Below are positions 1 to 9,877 of a DNA stretch of 64,000 nt, one piece after another. The notes under the pieces are model-generated. The model saw nothing but the letters and a program-made list of their open reading frames with translations. It was not told the DNA's origin and searched no databases. A program made the position numbers and the translations under genes. The stretch spans positions 268,691 to 332,690 of the forward strand of contig KN805404.1 of the NCBI GenBank assembly GCA_000818945.1, given 5' to 3'. The stretch is from Schizochytrium sp. CCTCC M209059. Lineage: Eukaryota > Sar > Bigyra > Thraustochytrida > Thraustochytriidae. Each line of letters opens with the position of its first letter. Position 1 is the first letter of the stretch.

Positions 1-3000
1 TGGAGGTGTTTCTGGAGAGGCAAGCTGGGCTGATCCCGTGGACGCGTTGTCGCTCTCGCCGTCCGACTCCTCGCCGCCAGCATCTTCGTTTGGCTCTGCA
101 GCATGTCGTCGCTGCAAGACTTCGCGGTGGAGGGCCTTCCACTCATTGCGGTTCCTGCGAACCTGGCGGAAGATATCTGTTGCTGGGGGGTAAATTTCCC
201 GAAAGGCTTTGAACAGGGGTAACGCGATAACATCGAGAAAGGAAACCTGGTTCCTCTCATTGTCGGGCTTGGTCCGGTCCATAAAGTCGGAAATGTTGAT
301 GCCCAAAGCGCGCTCCTCGTCACCCTGCTGAAAGAATTCCTCCGTAATGAGGTCAGACCAGCGCTTGTGCAGTGGAAACCGTTTGCTCGCGTGGCCGATG
401 TCGGAAACCTTGATACATATCTCAAGAATAAGGTCGCGGCGGTCGGGAGTTACAAAATTGCCCTTGAGCGTGCCTGCAAGACCCTTGAGCTTGGTGACAG
501 TCTCAAAGTGGTTGCGCAGGTCGGTTGCCAAAACCATCCTGATGGCGGACTTGCGAAAGTGTAGGTACTCGTCCTTGGAAAGATGCGAAAGAATGTTGTA
601 GCCTGGGGTGTGCAAAAGCTGGAACGCGTTCGCCAAATGCATTTGTTCTAGTACAGAATGGTCGCTGTAAATGATGCTGAGACGGTGGTCGGTGCGAATC
701 AAAAAGTTATTATTGCGACCTGGGTGATTGACGTCGTGCACAGCGGCGGCAAACAGAGCCGTCATCGTCTCGAGCGAGCTCAGCTCGCGACCAAGATGGA
801 GCGAGTATAAAAGGTGGTGAACAGAGACCAAGACGTCGGCGGCATGCGCGCTATTATGATACGGCATGGGTTGGTATTGCGATTCAAGCTGGTTTGAAAA
901 GGCCTTGAAGGTCCGTCGGTCGATGCGGAATTCCTTGATGAGCTCACACTTGGAAAAGATGACCCAGAGCATTGTATACAAAGGCTTCCCGCCCGTCTCC
1001 TCCGCGAGTGTAAGGGAGTCAAAATTCCAGTCCGAAAGCTGACCGAGCAAAACCTGAAGCTGGGAGCATGAGGGAGAGCTCGAGAAGGAGCCCAAACTGG
1101 ACTTGCGGCGGACCCGGGAGTTCATGTCACCTGCACCATGATCTGACTTGGACTCTATCTGCGACGTGGGCGACCCGGGCAAAAACGACGAAGCGGAGTT
1201 CTGTCGACTCAAACTGTCAACCGTCGGGAGCGTTGGATTTCCGATCGATTTCGTCGGAGCACCACCCGACGACTTGTCAGAGTAGAAGAATTCGCCTTCA
1301 TTGTCAAAATCGGGCAATGAGCTCTCATTATCGTCATAGCCCCCGGGCCCACCTGCAAGACGCAGCCATCCATTGATGTCACCGTCAGCGAGATCCGATC
1401 CACCGCGCAAAATGGGCTTCATGAGCGTCTCGGGATCAGAGAGCGCTTCGATGGCGTTGTCGATCAGCTGTAGAGGGGAGAAGGGAAGGTTTTTGAAGTC
1501 GATCTCCTCTTCCACTTCATCGCTCGTGCCTGGCGGGGCAGGGAGCTCGTCGTCCTCGTCGTCCTCGCCCTCATTGTCACCGTCGCCACCGTCGTGTTCC
1601 TCCCTATTATCATCATCATCCTCGCCATCCTTGTTGCCATCGCCAACTGAATCGCTCGCATCCGTCTGTTCATCGCTGGTCATCGACCGGAGCTTGGAAG
1701 AGGACGCTTGGCCTCCGTCGCTCTCGCTATTCGATCCCGACTCAAAGCCGCTCTGGTCATTGTCCACGGTCTCCTCTTCCTCGTGCTCGTTGTTGTGGTC
1801 GTTTCCAGCATCATCCTCGTCGTTCTTCTTGGCGAGAAGACGAGAATCAGAACTGCCTAGCTTGGACGTGCGCGAAAAGGGCGACTTCTTCGTCTCAGAA
1901 TTCGCTGGGGACGCTGAAGATGATACAGGTGCCGACTGCTTCTTTGCGAGAGACTTCTTCTTCTTTTCAATGAGTTTCTTGTCTGCGGGGCCCATGCGCT
2001 TGAGTGTGCTTCCGGGAGGCGCAGGCGTGGTGTTGGGCACCAGGGTGCTGCTCTGGCTGCTCTTTCGCGAAAGCGAGGTCGGCGTCGAACACTGCGAAGA
2101 AATCTCGGACTGTTCCTCTCGAAGATATTCCTCCTCTTCCTTGACAAAAGCCTTGAGCGCGTCGACGATGGCGCGCTTCTCCACATGCGTCATGAAGGCA
2201 CGGACCTGAAGCAGCTCCGCAAGCGCACTTTGCAGCGGGGTGTCGATGTCCTTGCCCATAAAGTCCAGATTCGACCCGCACGAAAGGTGGCGCGTGAGGC
2301 GCCCGGGACTCGTGATGGTGCTCGAGATTGACGAATGCGTGGACGGCTGTCTGTTATGACGCCATGTCTTGTTGGAGGTCGTCGTGGCCGCCTCGTCGAG
2401 TTCGAGACCAGACATGGACGACAAGCTCGGGAACCTCAACGGAGCAGCAGCCACGGACGGGGATGTCGGCAACTTCGCGGTCGGCAGAGGAGCGAGTGGA
2501 TCAAGGGTAACGGAAGCTGATGCTGGCCGGGAGGTGTTGACCGTGAGGTTCGAGGGCGCCGACGACGATGACGGACCGGGAGCCTTTGTCGAGGCCGCGG
2601 CGTTCCCTGCGGCAACCGGGGCAGCAGGAACTGGTGCCGCCTTTGATGGTGAAGTTTGCGCTGGACTCTGGGGTGGCTGTTCCGCATGTTGTGAGGCGCT
2701 CGCCGCCGATGTTCCCGCTGAGGACCTCACCGAGACAGCTGGCGAGGGCGGGGTGCTCGGGCGTGCGTGGCTGTCGTAGATCGAACGATCGGTGCGGAAT
2801 GATCGAGGGGAACTCGCTGGATGGCCGGTGCGTGCAGAAGAAGGTGACACGGGGGAAGCGGCACTCGAGAGGGAAGTAGGGGACAACAGCCAGCTCATGT
2901 CCGTAAGTTGCTGCTCCGGGGAAGGACCCGTCGGAGTCGCTGGTGCTGCAGAGGGCTGAGCTTGCTTGGGCATATTCTTGGGGCACTCTGAGGTGCCGGC

Positions 3001-3468
3001 AGGCATAGTTGCCATGCAGAGTTCTTCGTCTTCGTCCTCCTCCTCAGCGTCGCTGTGGTTCAGTCCCAAGACGTGTCGTAGGTACGTAAAGAGAGCAAAG
3101 AGTAAAGCGGGAGCCACGAGTGTGTACAATTCGATTGGGCTCATGGACTCTAATGAGGATGGCAAGCCCTGTGACCTGCGCACGGTCTGCAGGATGCTCA
3201 AATTTACAAAGCCAAAAACCACGAGTCCCAGCGCGGCGGAGCTTTGCAATTTCGCCATGGCGTCTTCGTCGTCGGTTTCGTCATCGCCCTCGTCGTCGTC
3301 GTTGCACTCTTCATCTTCGAGGCTCTTGAGGATTGCGTCCACGTCGTCGACCGCGCGCATATCGACGCCTTCCATTTCGGCGATGATCTGCGCGACCTCC
3401 TCGTCGTCGACGGGGCTCACCAGCTCCTCCTCGTCCTCGCCCTCCTCGATCTTCTCCGAGGCCGGCAT
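1..3468 (-). CDS. Class I 3',5'-cyclic nucleotide phosphodiesterase, membrane-anchored (C-terminus cut by window edge)
   Basis: Hydrolyses cAMP and/or cGMP to the 5' nucleotide. The reading frame is open from the ATG at 3466-3468 to base 1 (1156 residues visible). An acidic N-terminus is followed by two hydrophobic segments at about residues 74-96 and 111-136. A long Ser/Pro/Ala- and Asp/Glu-rich low-complexity region then runs to about 780. The catalytic domain starts near 810. It shows YHNSAHAADV, the metal signature HDVNHPGRNN (His911, Asp912) and SDIGHASK (Asp1023), which are the class I PDE metal ligands. About 130 residues follow Asp1023, so the catalytic core is nearly complete and only a tail is missing. 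No intron is needed. No GAF or PAS domain is recognisable, so cAMP versus cGMP preference cannot be called. Confidence 0.93.
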   Translation of the reverse strand, partial: MPASEKIEEGEDEEELVSPVDDEEVAQIIAEMEGVDMRAVDDVDAILKSLEDEECNDDDEGDDETDDEDAMAKLQSSAALGLVVFGFVNLSILQTVRRSQGLPSSLESMSPIELYTLVAPALLFALFTYLRHVLGLNHSDAEEEDEDEELCMATMPAGTSECPKNMPKQAQPSAAPATPTGPSPEQQLTDMSWLLSPTSLSSAASPVSPSSARTGHPASSPRSFRTDRSIYDSHARPSTPPSPAVSVRSSAGTSAASASQHAEQPPQSPAQTSPSKAAPVPAAPVAAGNAAASTKAPGPSSSSAPSNLTVNTSRPASASVTLDPLAPLPTAKLPTSPSVAAAPLRFPSLSSMSGLELDEAATTTSNKTWRHNRQPSTHSSISSTITSPGRLTRHLSCGSNLDFMGKDIDTPLQSALAELLQVRAFMTHVEKRAIVDALKAFVKEEEEYLREEQSEISSQCSTPTSLSRKSSQSSTLVPNTTPAPPGSTLKRMGPADKKLIEKKKKSLAKKQSAPVSSSASPANSETKKSPFSRTSKLGSSDSRLLAKKNDEDDAGNDHNNEHEEEETVDNDQSGFESGSNSESDGGQASSSKLRSMTSDEQTDASDSVGDGNKDGEDDDDNREEHDGGDGDNEGEDDEDDELPAPPGTSDEVEEEIDFKNLPFSPLQLIDNAIEALSDPETLMKPILRGGSDLADGDINGWLRLAGGPGGYDDNESSLPDFDNEGEFFYSDKSSGGAPTKSIGNPTLPTVDSLSRQNSASSFLPGSPTSQIESKSDHGAGDMNSRVRRKSSLGSFSSSPSCSQLQVLLGQLSDWNFDSLTLAEETGGKPLYTMLWVIFSKCELIKEFRIDRRTFKAFSNQLESQYQPMPYHNSAHAADVLVSVHHLLYSLHLGRELSSLETMTALFAAAVHDVNHPGRNNNFLIRTDHRLSIIYSDHSVLEQMHLANAFQLLHTPGYNILSHLSKDEYLHFRKSAIRMVLATDLRNHFETVTKLKGLAGTLKGNFVTPDRRDLILEICIKVSDIGHASKRFPLHKRWSDLITEEFFQQGDEERALGINISDFMDRTKPDNERNQVSFLDVIALPLFKAFREIYPPATDIFRQVRRNRNEWKALHREVLQRRHAAEPNEDAGGEESDGESDNASTGSAQLASPETPP

Positions 3469-3860
3469 CGTGTCAGCTTTTTTGCTCTCGACCGTGGCGT
3501 CCGCCTAGGCGTCGCCCCGGGGCGAAGCCGCTCTTCTTGACTGCGCGAGACCCTGCGCGTCGCCGTCTCGGCGCTCTTGTCTATGTACGTACTCGCGAGG
3601 CTCTCCTGAGCTCTGCGCTGCGGCGGCGGCGGCAGCGGCTGCCTCGCCTCGCCTCGCGCGCCCTCCGCAAACGCGCGCTCGCTCGCTCGCTCGCTCGCTC
3701 GCTCGCTCGCACGCTCGCAAGCACGCTCGCGCGCAAGCAAGCACGCAAGCACGCAAGCAAGCAAGCAAGCAAGCAAGCAAGAGCTCCGACTCCAGCTCCA
3801 GCTCCAGCTCCAGCTCGACCTCCTCGACGCGCGCGTGCACGCCGCCGCCGGCACGCGCAC
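3469..3860. repeat. Low-complexity leader region upstream of the PDE gene
   Basis: Gene-free and GC-rich. It holds a (CTCG)n run at about 3675-3710, a CAAG/CACG run at about 3732-3782 and an AGCTCC run at about 3785-3815. Open frames here are translations of simple repeats. Confidence 0.8.
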
Positions 3861-3901
3861 NNNNNNNNNNNNNNNNNNNNNNNNNNNNNNNNNNNNNNNN
3901 N
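3861..3901. other. Assembly gap (41 Ns)
   Basis: An uninterrupted run of N inside simple repeats. True size and content are unknown. Reading frames crossing it are meaningless. Confidence 0.99.
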
Positions 3902-4583
3902 CCCGCGCCGCGTGCACAGCTCGCTCGCGCGGCCTCGCTCGCGCCGCTCCGGTCTGCCGCGCCTCGCCTCGCCTCGCCTCGCCTGGCCTCGCCTCGCCTC
4001 GCCTGGCCTCGCCTCGCCTGGCGTCGCGTCGCGCGGCCTCGCGCGGCGTCGCGTTTCTTTCTGCCCGCCGAGTCTGCCTGCGCGGGCGGCGCGCTGGCTG
4101 CGAACGGAAAGATGGATGGATGGATGGATGGATGGAATGGATGGATGGAATGGATGGAATGGATGCCCGGATAGATGGAGCCGCGAAATGGACGTCTGAA
4201 TGGACTCCGCCCGCCCTCGCGGCGCCCCCGAGCGCCTGGCGGCCGCGGCCGGGCGAGCGCGGGCTGGGAAGCGCCGTCGGCCGCGAGGACTCGGCCTCGC
4301 GTGCTCGCTCTCCCGCGTGCGCGCTAGCTGGCTGGCTAGCTTGCGTGCTTGCGTGCGTGCGTGCGTGCGTGCAGAGATGTATGTGCGCCAGGAGAAGTCC
4401 GCTTCGCGCGGTCTGCACGCCTGCCTCGCCTGCCTGGACGCCGAGGCTACACAGGCGCGGCACACAGTGGCCGCAGGCGCGCCGGGTCCGTTACCGCGGC
4501 GGCCTCGCAAGAAGAAGGCAAGGCCGCGAGCTCGAGCTCGTCTGCGGTCTGCAGTCTGCTGCTGCTGCTGCTGCTGCTGCTGC
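3902..4583. repeat. Cluster of simple repeats
   Basis: CGCCT/CGCGT-type runs at about 3957-4050, GATG/GGAAT repeats at about 4110-4171, (GCGT)n at about 4339-4372 and (CTG)n at 4558-4583 (about 8 copies). No gene is seen. The long predicted frames on both strands are Arg/Ala/Ser-rich repeat translations. Confidence 0.8.
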
Positions 4584-5944
4584 TTGTTGGACGCCGCGGC
4601 GTGGCCGTAAGGGAGTTCGTTATGGGGTTCTAGGGTGGATGTTAGCCCGCCCGACCCCCAAAAACTGCGACCGATCTCGACGCCGTCGAGCGCGCGAGCG
4701 ACAACGGGCCTGCCCGCCGCTGCGCCAGGCTCCGGAGCGGCGCGACGAGCGCGAGCTCGCTGGCCAAGCTGGCTTCGCGGGGCAAAGCGGAGCACAGAGA
4801 CGCGCGCGCACAGGCCTGGTTCGGGGCGCGAGACACAGAGACCGTGGACGGATAGCGGAAGACCGCGCGTACCCCCCTCGCCGCGACCGCCCGCGCCTCG
4901 CGGCTGGGACACGTCCCGGGGGCGCGCGCGGAGAGCCCCACCAGGACTACCATTCGCGGTAGCGGCCGCCTAGGCGCGGAAAGAAGATATGTCCGTTGAA
5001 CCGGATCGGGCGCGCCACGTTCGTGTGGGGTGTGGAGGTCGCCGTACATGGGGAGGCGGAGGCGGCGGAAGCAGCAATAGCATTAGCTGCGCGGCGCCAT
5101 GATTCGTTTCAGGAGGAAAAAAAGGGGGAGGGAGAGGGCGGAGGGCGGTGTCCATTCTCGAGGTTTTGGTGATGAAATTGTGAACGAGTTGCGACGCAGC
5201 TCGCCGGAATAAAATGGATGCCGCCTCGTCAAAGCCGTTGCAGGGCTTCATGGGCTCTAACACCGTGCCACTTGGACCGCGAGTAACTCGGAGTCGAGCT
5301 TACTCCCTTCCTTCTTACTAGGGGCATGCCTGTAGGGAAGGTCTACATTGAAAGTCGCCGCCGCCTTCGTGCTCGAAATGGACGCGCGAGAGGAAAGTGG
5401 ACATTGGCGAGCTAACGACTCTCTCCGATGGAATGAGCTGCGATATGCGCACGGTAGATGGAAGGAGCACAAGGGCATGCATGCAGGCAGGCATGCGGTG
5501 ATGGTGGTGGTGGTGTATGTAACGAACAAATGTAAGTCCTTGCCATGATTTCGCGAGAGCGCGCGCTTAGCGCTGACTTGTCCCTACATTGTCTCCAAGA
5601 GAAAAATGGAGGCTTAGGCTTTTGGACGCAACTGATTATAGATGGGTATACTAGGTATACTAGTATTGCGTAATTTCATCGGCGCAACCGCTGTTCCCCA
5701 GGTCTTGAGCCTCGTTTGTACAAATTTGGGTGGACAGTCCACTTTCCTTTTCCTAGGCCTATTTGTCGCCCAACCCACCTACCGAGAAAATAGACTAAGG
5801 CAGACAGACCAACACCCTCACTTGTCCCAAGTAAGCTGATCGACAAGAACAATAGGCCTTGCGGCAGCAACAACAACACTTTTGTTCGTTCCTAGGAGTC
5901 CCTTTTCTTACGAAAGAATGATCTTCCACCAACGCACGCGCCTG

Positions 5945-6112
5945 TCTCAGCATTGGAACGAATAGCGCGGCAAGAGCGTGGAGCCTAGCACGACCCGTAT
6001 TCGAGGCGACTGAACGCAGACGCGTTTGTCTTAGCATTGGGGCTAACGGCGCGGCGAGAGCGTGGAGCCTAGCACAACCCGTGTTTGAGGCGTCTGAACG
6101 CAGACGCTCAAG
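5945..6112. repeat. Tandem duplication, 84 bp x 2
   Basis: Copies at 5945-6028 and 6029-6112 share the block gagcgtggagcctagcac and the end ctgaacgcagacgc, with scattered substitutions. No coding content is recognised. Confidence 0.8.
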
Positions 6113-6289
6113 AAGGCCAAAGATCTGACGGGTGGGATCGAATGCGTCCAAATTCGAGTGGCAAAAAATTCGCTGGTGATGTCCCTTTTATTTACCCGGA
6201 TCATCTAGCTTCGCACCGTTCAGCGTGCTGGGCAATGCTATTCTGTCAAGCGGGCATTGCAAATGCGTTAGACGACTTGCGTCATCAGC

Positions 6290-6333
6290 TTGCTTACTTG
6301 CTTACTTGCTTACTTGCTTACTTGCTTACTTGC
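6290..6333. repeat. ACTTGCTT octamer repeat
   Basis: About five tandem copies of an 8-bp unit made of alternating CTTG and CTTA. It belongs to the same repeat style as the CTTG/CAAG arrays elsewhere in the window. Confidence 0.85.
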
Positions 6334-6871
6334 AAAATTCATGCCCCAAATCTGATTTCGTCTTTGCACTTGGGCGAATTGTTCTATATTTCAGGCTCGA
6401 CATTTCGCCGCTTCGTTGATGTAAAAACATTGCGGTATGTCTGGCCCATAGTGCTCCGTCGCTCGCCACGACACTGTCAAAGACTTTACAGATTTTTAGA
6501 CAGTCTTGGGACCTTTTTTCCCAGCTCGACCAAGGAAACCGCCCACGTCTTGCATATTCTTCCTCGAGTTTTGACATGCTCCTAGTCTCCGTGCCCTGCT
6601 GTTGATCAAGCCCAATAGCAAGGGGCTCATTCATGCCTTTTGCCATCCATATCCTTCTTCTCGAGCAAGCATCGCTCCTGGCTTGTCGGCTTTTCTTCAC
6701 AACTCTCCATTGCACAAGTAGGCTAGGCCTCCGCTTGTGCTTTCGAGTCGCCTCATCCTTCATACTACAATGGCTCTGACCGTGTCGTGTCACGAGTGAG
6801 CCCCAGCGCCAGAAAGAGAGAAAGATCAAAAGCACTTTCCTGGGGACGCGAGCGTGGAGAAAGAAGACGCG

Positions 6872-7825
6872 ATGCCCGCGCACGGACGCGTCGCCGAGGA
6901 AGGTCGCGGGGGCCATAACGGGTCGCACGCAGGTCATTCGGCCCGCGGCGCCAACAGAAGCGCGCAGGGAAACGCGCACCGGGGTCAGACTCATGGTGAA
7001 GAGCACCAGGAGACCATCGACATTGTCGAGCGCTCGCGCGAGTGGCGAGACGAAGACCGGCGCGGAGGCCTAAGCTGGCTAGGGAATATCTTCTGGCTGC
7101 TTGCGTGCGGAGGCTTTGGTGTTGCTTTGGTGTACTATTTGATAGGCGCGCTCTTCATGTGCTCGGTGATCCTCTCGCCCTTTGGCGCCCAACTCTTCAA
7201 ACTCGGTTCCTTGGCACTCTTTCCCTTTGGTCGCAATATCGTCAACGTCATCGCAGATGAGGAATCAGGCATGATGCTCCCTTCGGACGCAGGCTGCTTC
7301 GAGCCATGCTGCTGCGTCGGCCCGGCGACGGACGAACACGGTCGCCCGGTCCGAGGCCGAGGATGTTGTTCCTGCTGCGGTTGCTGCGGGTATTGCAATT
7401 GCTTTGGTCGAGGCCTACTTTTCTTGGCATCACTTGTATGGCTTCCGATCGGTCTGGCACTGGCTCTTGTTCACCTCGGCTTGGGTCTTGCTCTCTGCAT
7501 CACTGTCGTTGGAATCCCCTTTGGTCTCCAGCATTTCAAGCTCGCCAGGCTAGCTCTCTGTCCTTTCGGCAAATTGGACGATAATGGTCTTCATCCCGTA
7601 GAGACCATTGTGCAAACCATTCGACGCGAGCCTGTTTTCGAGGCTCTTCCCGTCAGTGAGGATGAGACCGGGCACGCCACGCAGACTTATGCTGAGCCTT
7701 TGCTGGGTCAAGTCGTGTCGCAGGCATCTCAGGCAAGAGCTTCGGGTCCATCGAGGGCGGAAGCGTCCCATTATTCTTCTGAAAACGCGGCGTCTGCACC
7801 GCCACCACTCCCACCACGCAAGTGA
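6872..7825 (+). CDS. Membrane protein with two YccF domains and a Cys-rich linker
   Basis: 317 residues from the first ATG of the frame at 6872. A hydrophilic His/Gly-rich N-terminus (1-65) is followed by a first YccF-type unit (about 68-128, ending LFKLGSLALFPFGR). Next comes a Cys-rich stretch (about 142-178) with CCC, CCSCCGCCGYC and CNC. A second YccF-type unit follows (about 180-236, ending HFKLARLALCPFGK), then a Pro/Ser tail. Each unit has two hydrophobic segments followed by the [LA]xxFPFG-like signature known from the bacterial YccF (DUF307) inner-membrane family, which has no firm biochemical role. A Cys cluster between two YccF units is not something I know from the family; it could be palmitoylated or bind metal. 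The N-terminus is cytosolic-like with no signal peptide. No intron is needed. Confidence 0.8.
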   Translation: MPAHGRVAEEGRGGHNGSHAGHSARGANRSAQGNAHRGQTHGEEHQETIDIVERSREWRDEDRRGGLSWLGNIFWLLACGGFGVALVYYLIGALFMCSVILSPFGAQLFKLGSLALFPFGRNIVNVIADEESGMMLPSDAGCFEPCCCVGPATDEHGRPVRGRGCCSCCGCCGYCNCFGRGLLFLASLVWLPIGLALALVHLGLGLALCITVVGIPFGLQHFKLARLALCPFGKLDDNGLHPVETIVQTIRREPVFEALPVSEDETGHATQTYAEPLLGQVVSQASQARASGPSRAEASHYSSENAASAPPPLPPRK

Positions 7826-8465
7826 AGAAGGACTCTTGCTCGCACAGACACGTACATATGACTTTTGTCTATGTTGCTTGTTGTCCCCCCCCCCTTCAGA
7901 ACAAACACTACGCGATGGAATGGAGATGGAAAGAGAAAAAAGAATTTTGCGGCCCGTTGCCACTTATCTGTAATGAAATACGCTTCAAGAAGCAGAATTG
8001 TCCTTCGTGGTCGTGTGATCATCAATCTCTTCCTCCTTCCGCATCCTTCAAATTCTGCATCTTAATAAATCAGGGCATACCCTATACATATCAACCACAC
8101 TTGGTTTAAACTTCTTGTTCCCAACCCGACGACAGCGCGGCCAGGATTCGACTCTCTTTTATTCCTTGTTGTCAGCTGCGTTACAGTGTACGTCTAATTT
8201 TGCCTCGTTATGCGGCGTCGGGTAAAATCTGTGTCTTCTTTCTTGTGGTCGGACCTTGCTCGCAAGAGACGAGACTTTCTGACAGCAAAGACATAACTGC
8301 GTGCGGTGCGAGGCGAGAGGCACACGAGCGAGGCACGGCGGCGCGCGCGTCAACAAAAAGAGGCCTAGCTTCCTTCATCCGCGCGCCTTTTCGACTGGCC
8401 GACCGTCAGCGCAGTCTGCAAGCAAAAGGATCGATCACACACGCCGAAGCCGAGGCGACGCCAGC
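7826..8465. other. Intergenic region
   Basis: 3' flank of the YccF gene, with an AATAAA at about 8063, followed by the leader of the PPAT gene. The frame of the next gene is open upstream to 8301 but has no ATG before 8466. Nothing else is seen. Confidence 0.6.
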
Positions 8466-9464
8466 ATGGTCGGCACCAGCGTTTTGGAGCTGACGCGAGC
8501 GGCGACGCTGACGGAGGCGTGCGTGGACAAGGGCAGGAATGCGTCGTCCGTGTCGACAGTAATCAACGCCAAGCTTCTTGTAGAGGCTGTGCGCGAGACG
8601 AGCAAGAAGCTCTTCGTCATCTTCTCAGGCCAGGGCGACGATGCTGGCAAAACCGACCAAGAGGACCTCACGCGGCGCTACATGCCGACTCTTTACAACG
8701 AGCTATGGGATGCAGCTCTCGAGACGGGCCAGACGGGGCTAGACTTTGTCGTTCTCCTAGGCAGCACCTCGCTCGACGCCTTTCTTACATCCGAGGCAGG
8801 AAGTGGCGTGGAGGTCATCTTTAATGCCGGAATCAAAATTGACAAGGCTGCTGCGACCTCGGCCCCATCGTCTGCGACGGGTGGCGCTGTGGCTGTTCGT
8901 TCGCTCGATGAAAAGCTTCAGGAAGAAGCCTTTGGGGTCTCGTTTGTCTTGTACGACAATGCAAACGACTCTCTCGGGCAGTACCGCAAGGTTGCCGTGG
9001 GCGGAACCTTTGATCATTTTCATGGCGGCCACAAGAAGCTGTTGGCCATTTGCATTTCCATTTGCTCAGAAGAGCTTACTGCTGGCGTCACGGACGACTC
9101 CATGCTTGGCGAGAAGAAGCTGCGCGAGTACATCGAGGACGTCGAAATTCGCAAAAATCACGTGCAAACCTACTTTTCCACACTCGCGCCAGCCTCGCTG
9201 CGCGCCAACATTGTGCTTATTCAAGACGTCTGGGGCCCCACCGTTGTGGACAAGGATATTGAGGCAATTGTGGTGTCCACCGAAACGCTCAAGGGAGCGC
9301 GCCTCATCAACGAAGAGCGCGCTGAGCGCGATATGGCGCCGCTCAAGGTCATTGCTGTCTCTCGCAGCAACGTATACACCCTCTCGTCAACATTTATGCG
9401 TCGTTTGCGCGCGGACCAGAATCAGGCTTCCTCGTCATCGTCTACTTCCTCATCGAACATCTAG
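8466..9464 (+). CDS. Phosphopantetheine adenylyltransferase (eukaryotic CoaD type)
   Basis: 332 residues. It catalyses the ATP-dependent conversion of 4'-phosphopantetheine to dephospho-CoA, the penultimate step of coenzyme A synthesis. The nucleotidyltransferase domain fills the second half: KVAVGGTFDHFHGGHKKLL at about 174-192 carries the HxGH-type nucleotide-binding motif, VVSTET lies at 269-274, and SSTFMRR at 307-313 matches the ISSTxIR-type signature. The N-terminal half (1-170) has the weakly conserved layout seen in fungal and animal PPATs. No dephospho-CoA kinase domain follows, so this is a stand-alone PPAT like yeast Cab4, unlike the fused animal CoA synthase. The start is the first in-frame ATG. 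A Ser-rich tail ends the protein. Confidence 0.9.
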   Translation: MVGTSVLELTRAATLTEACVDKGRNASSVSTVINAKLLVEAVRETSKKLFVIFSGQGDDAGKTDQEDLTRRYMPTLYNELWDAALETGQTGLDFVVLLGSTSLDAFLTSEAGSGVEVIFNAGIKIDKAAATSAPSSATGGAVAVRSLDEKLQEEAFGVSFVLYDNANDSLGQYRKVAVGGTFDHFHGGHKKLLAICISICSEELTAGVTDDSMLGEKKLREYIEDVEIRKNHVQTYFSTLAPASLRANIVLIQDVWGPTVVDKDIEAIVVSTETLKGARLINEERAERDMAPLKVIAVSRSNVYTLSSTFMRRLRADQNQASSSSSTSSSNI

Positions 9465-9875
9465 AAAGAGCTTACTTTATCAGAAAAACTGTGTGCCATG
9501 AACTCCTCTGGATGTTGCCTATTGTTCCAATTCAAGGCGCGCCGTGATCGCACGGCAACACATTTTTTCGTGTTTCCAGGTTGCTTACGCGTCAGCGAGC
9601 GAGGAGCCTACGTTGCTCTTTCATTCACCCTGTGACTCTTCATCCATGCAAAGCTTTCTTTGGCCAGTGTTTGATTGACAAAACATAATTTTATTAAAAA
9701 ATTCACGTGCTACTTTCCTTTTCCTCTTGTTGGAGAAAAGGGCGGGGGCAGAGAGCATGAGTGAAAAGTTCGAGAAAGAAGCTTCGACGCTCCTGGCTTC
9801 AGATGCCATTTGGTTTTCAAAAATGGAATCAACATTTGCTTCAGACGCACGAGACGCCATTTGCTTCAATGGCGT
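9465..9875. other. Convergent 3' region between PPAT and LtrA-like genes
   Basis: No gene is seen. It contains AT-rich sequence at about 9680-9710 and, at its right end, a 10-bp inverted repeat that overlaps the stop codon of the LtrA-like gene. Confidence 0.6.
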
Positions 9876-9877
9876 CT
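9852..9877 (-). other. Hairpin at the stop codon of the LtrA-like gene
   Basis: The arms agacgccatt (9852-9861) and aatggcgtct (9868-9877) are perfect reverse complements around a 6-base loop. They reach into the TAG stop at 9876-9878 (minus strand). In the mRNA this would form a stem directly after the coding region. Function is unknown. Confidence 0.55.

Larger units (their letters stand above)
4584..6871. other. Gene-poor intergenic region
   Basis: No convincing coding region on either strand. A 35-codon frame at about 5215-5322 (+) and a 226-codon frame antisense to the next gene have no recognisable features. The stretch contains an 84-bp tandem duplication (5945-6112), an ACTTGCTT repeat (6290-6333) and one TAGGCCTA palindrome (5754-5761). 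Confidence 0.6.

Noticed and set aside
1373..2209. 278-codon Ser-rich plus-strand frame
   Set aside because: Antisense shadow of the Asp/Glu- and Ser-rich part of the PDE gene.
3417..4962. Frames of 348-443 codons on both strands around the N-gap
   Set aside because: They run through Ns and simple repeats and are rich in Arg, Ala and Ser with no domain. The real gene here is the PDE in another frame.
6326..7006. 226-codon minus-strand frame overlapping the start of the YccF gene
   Set aside because: No recognisable features, and it overlaps a well-supported gene on the other strand.
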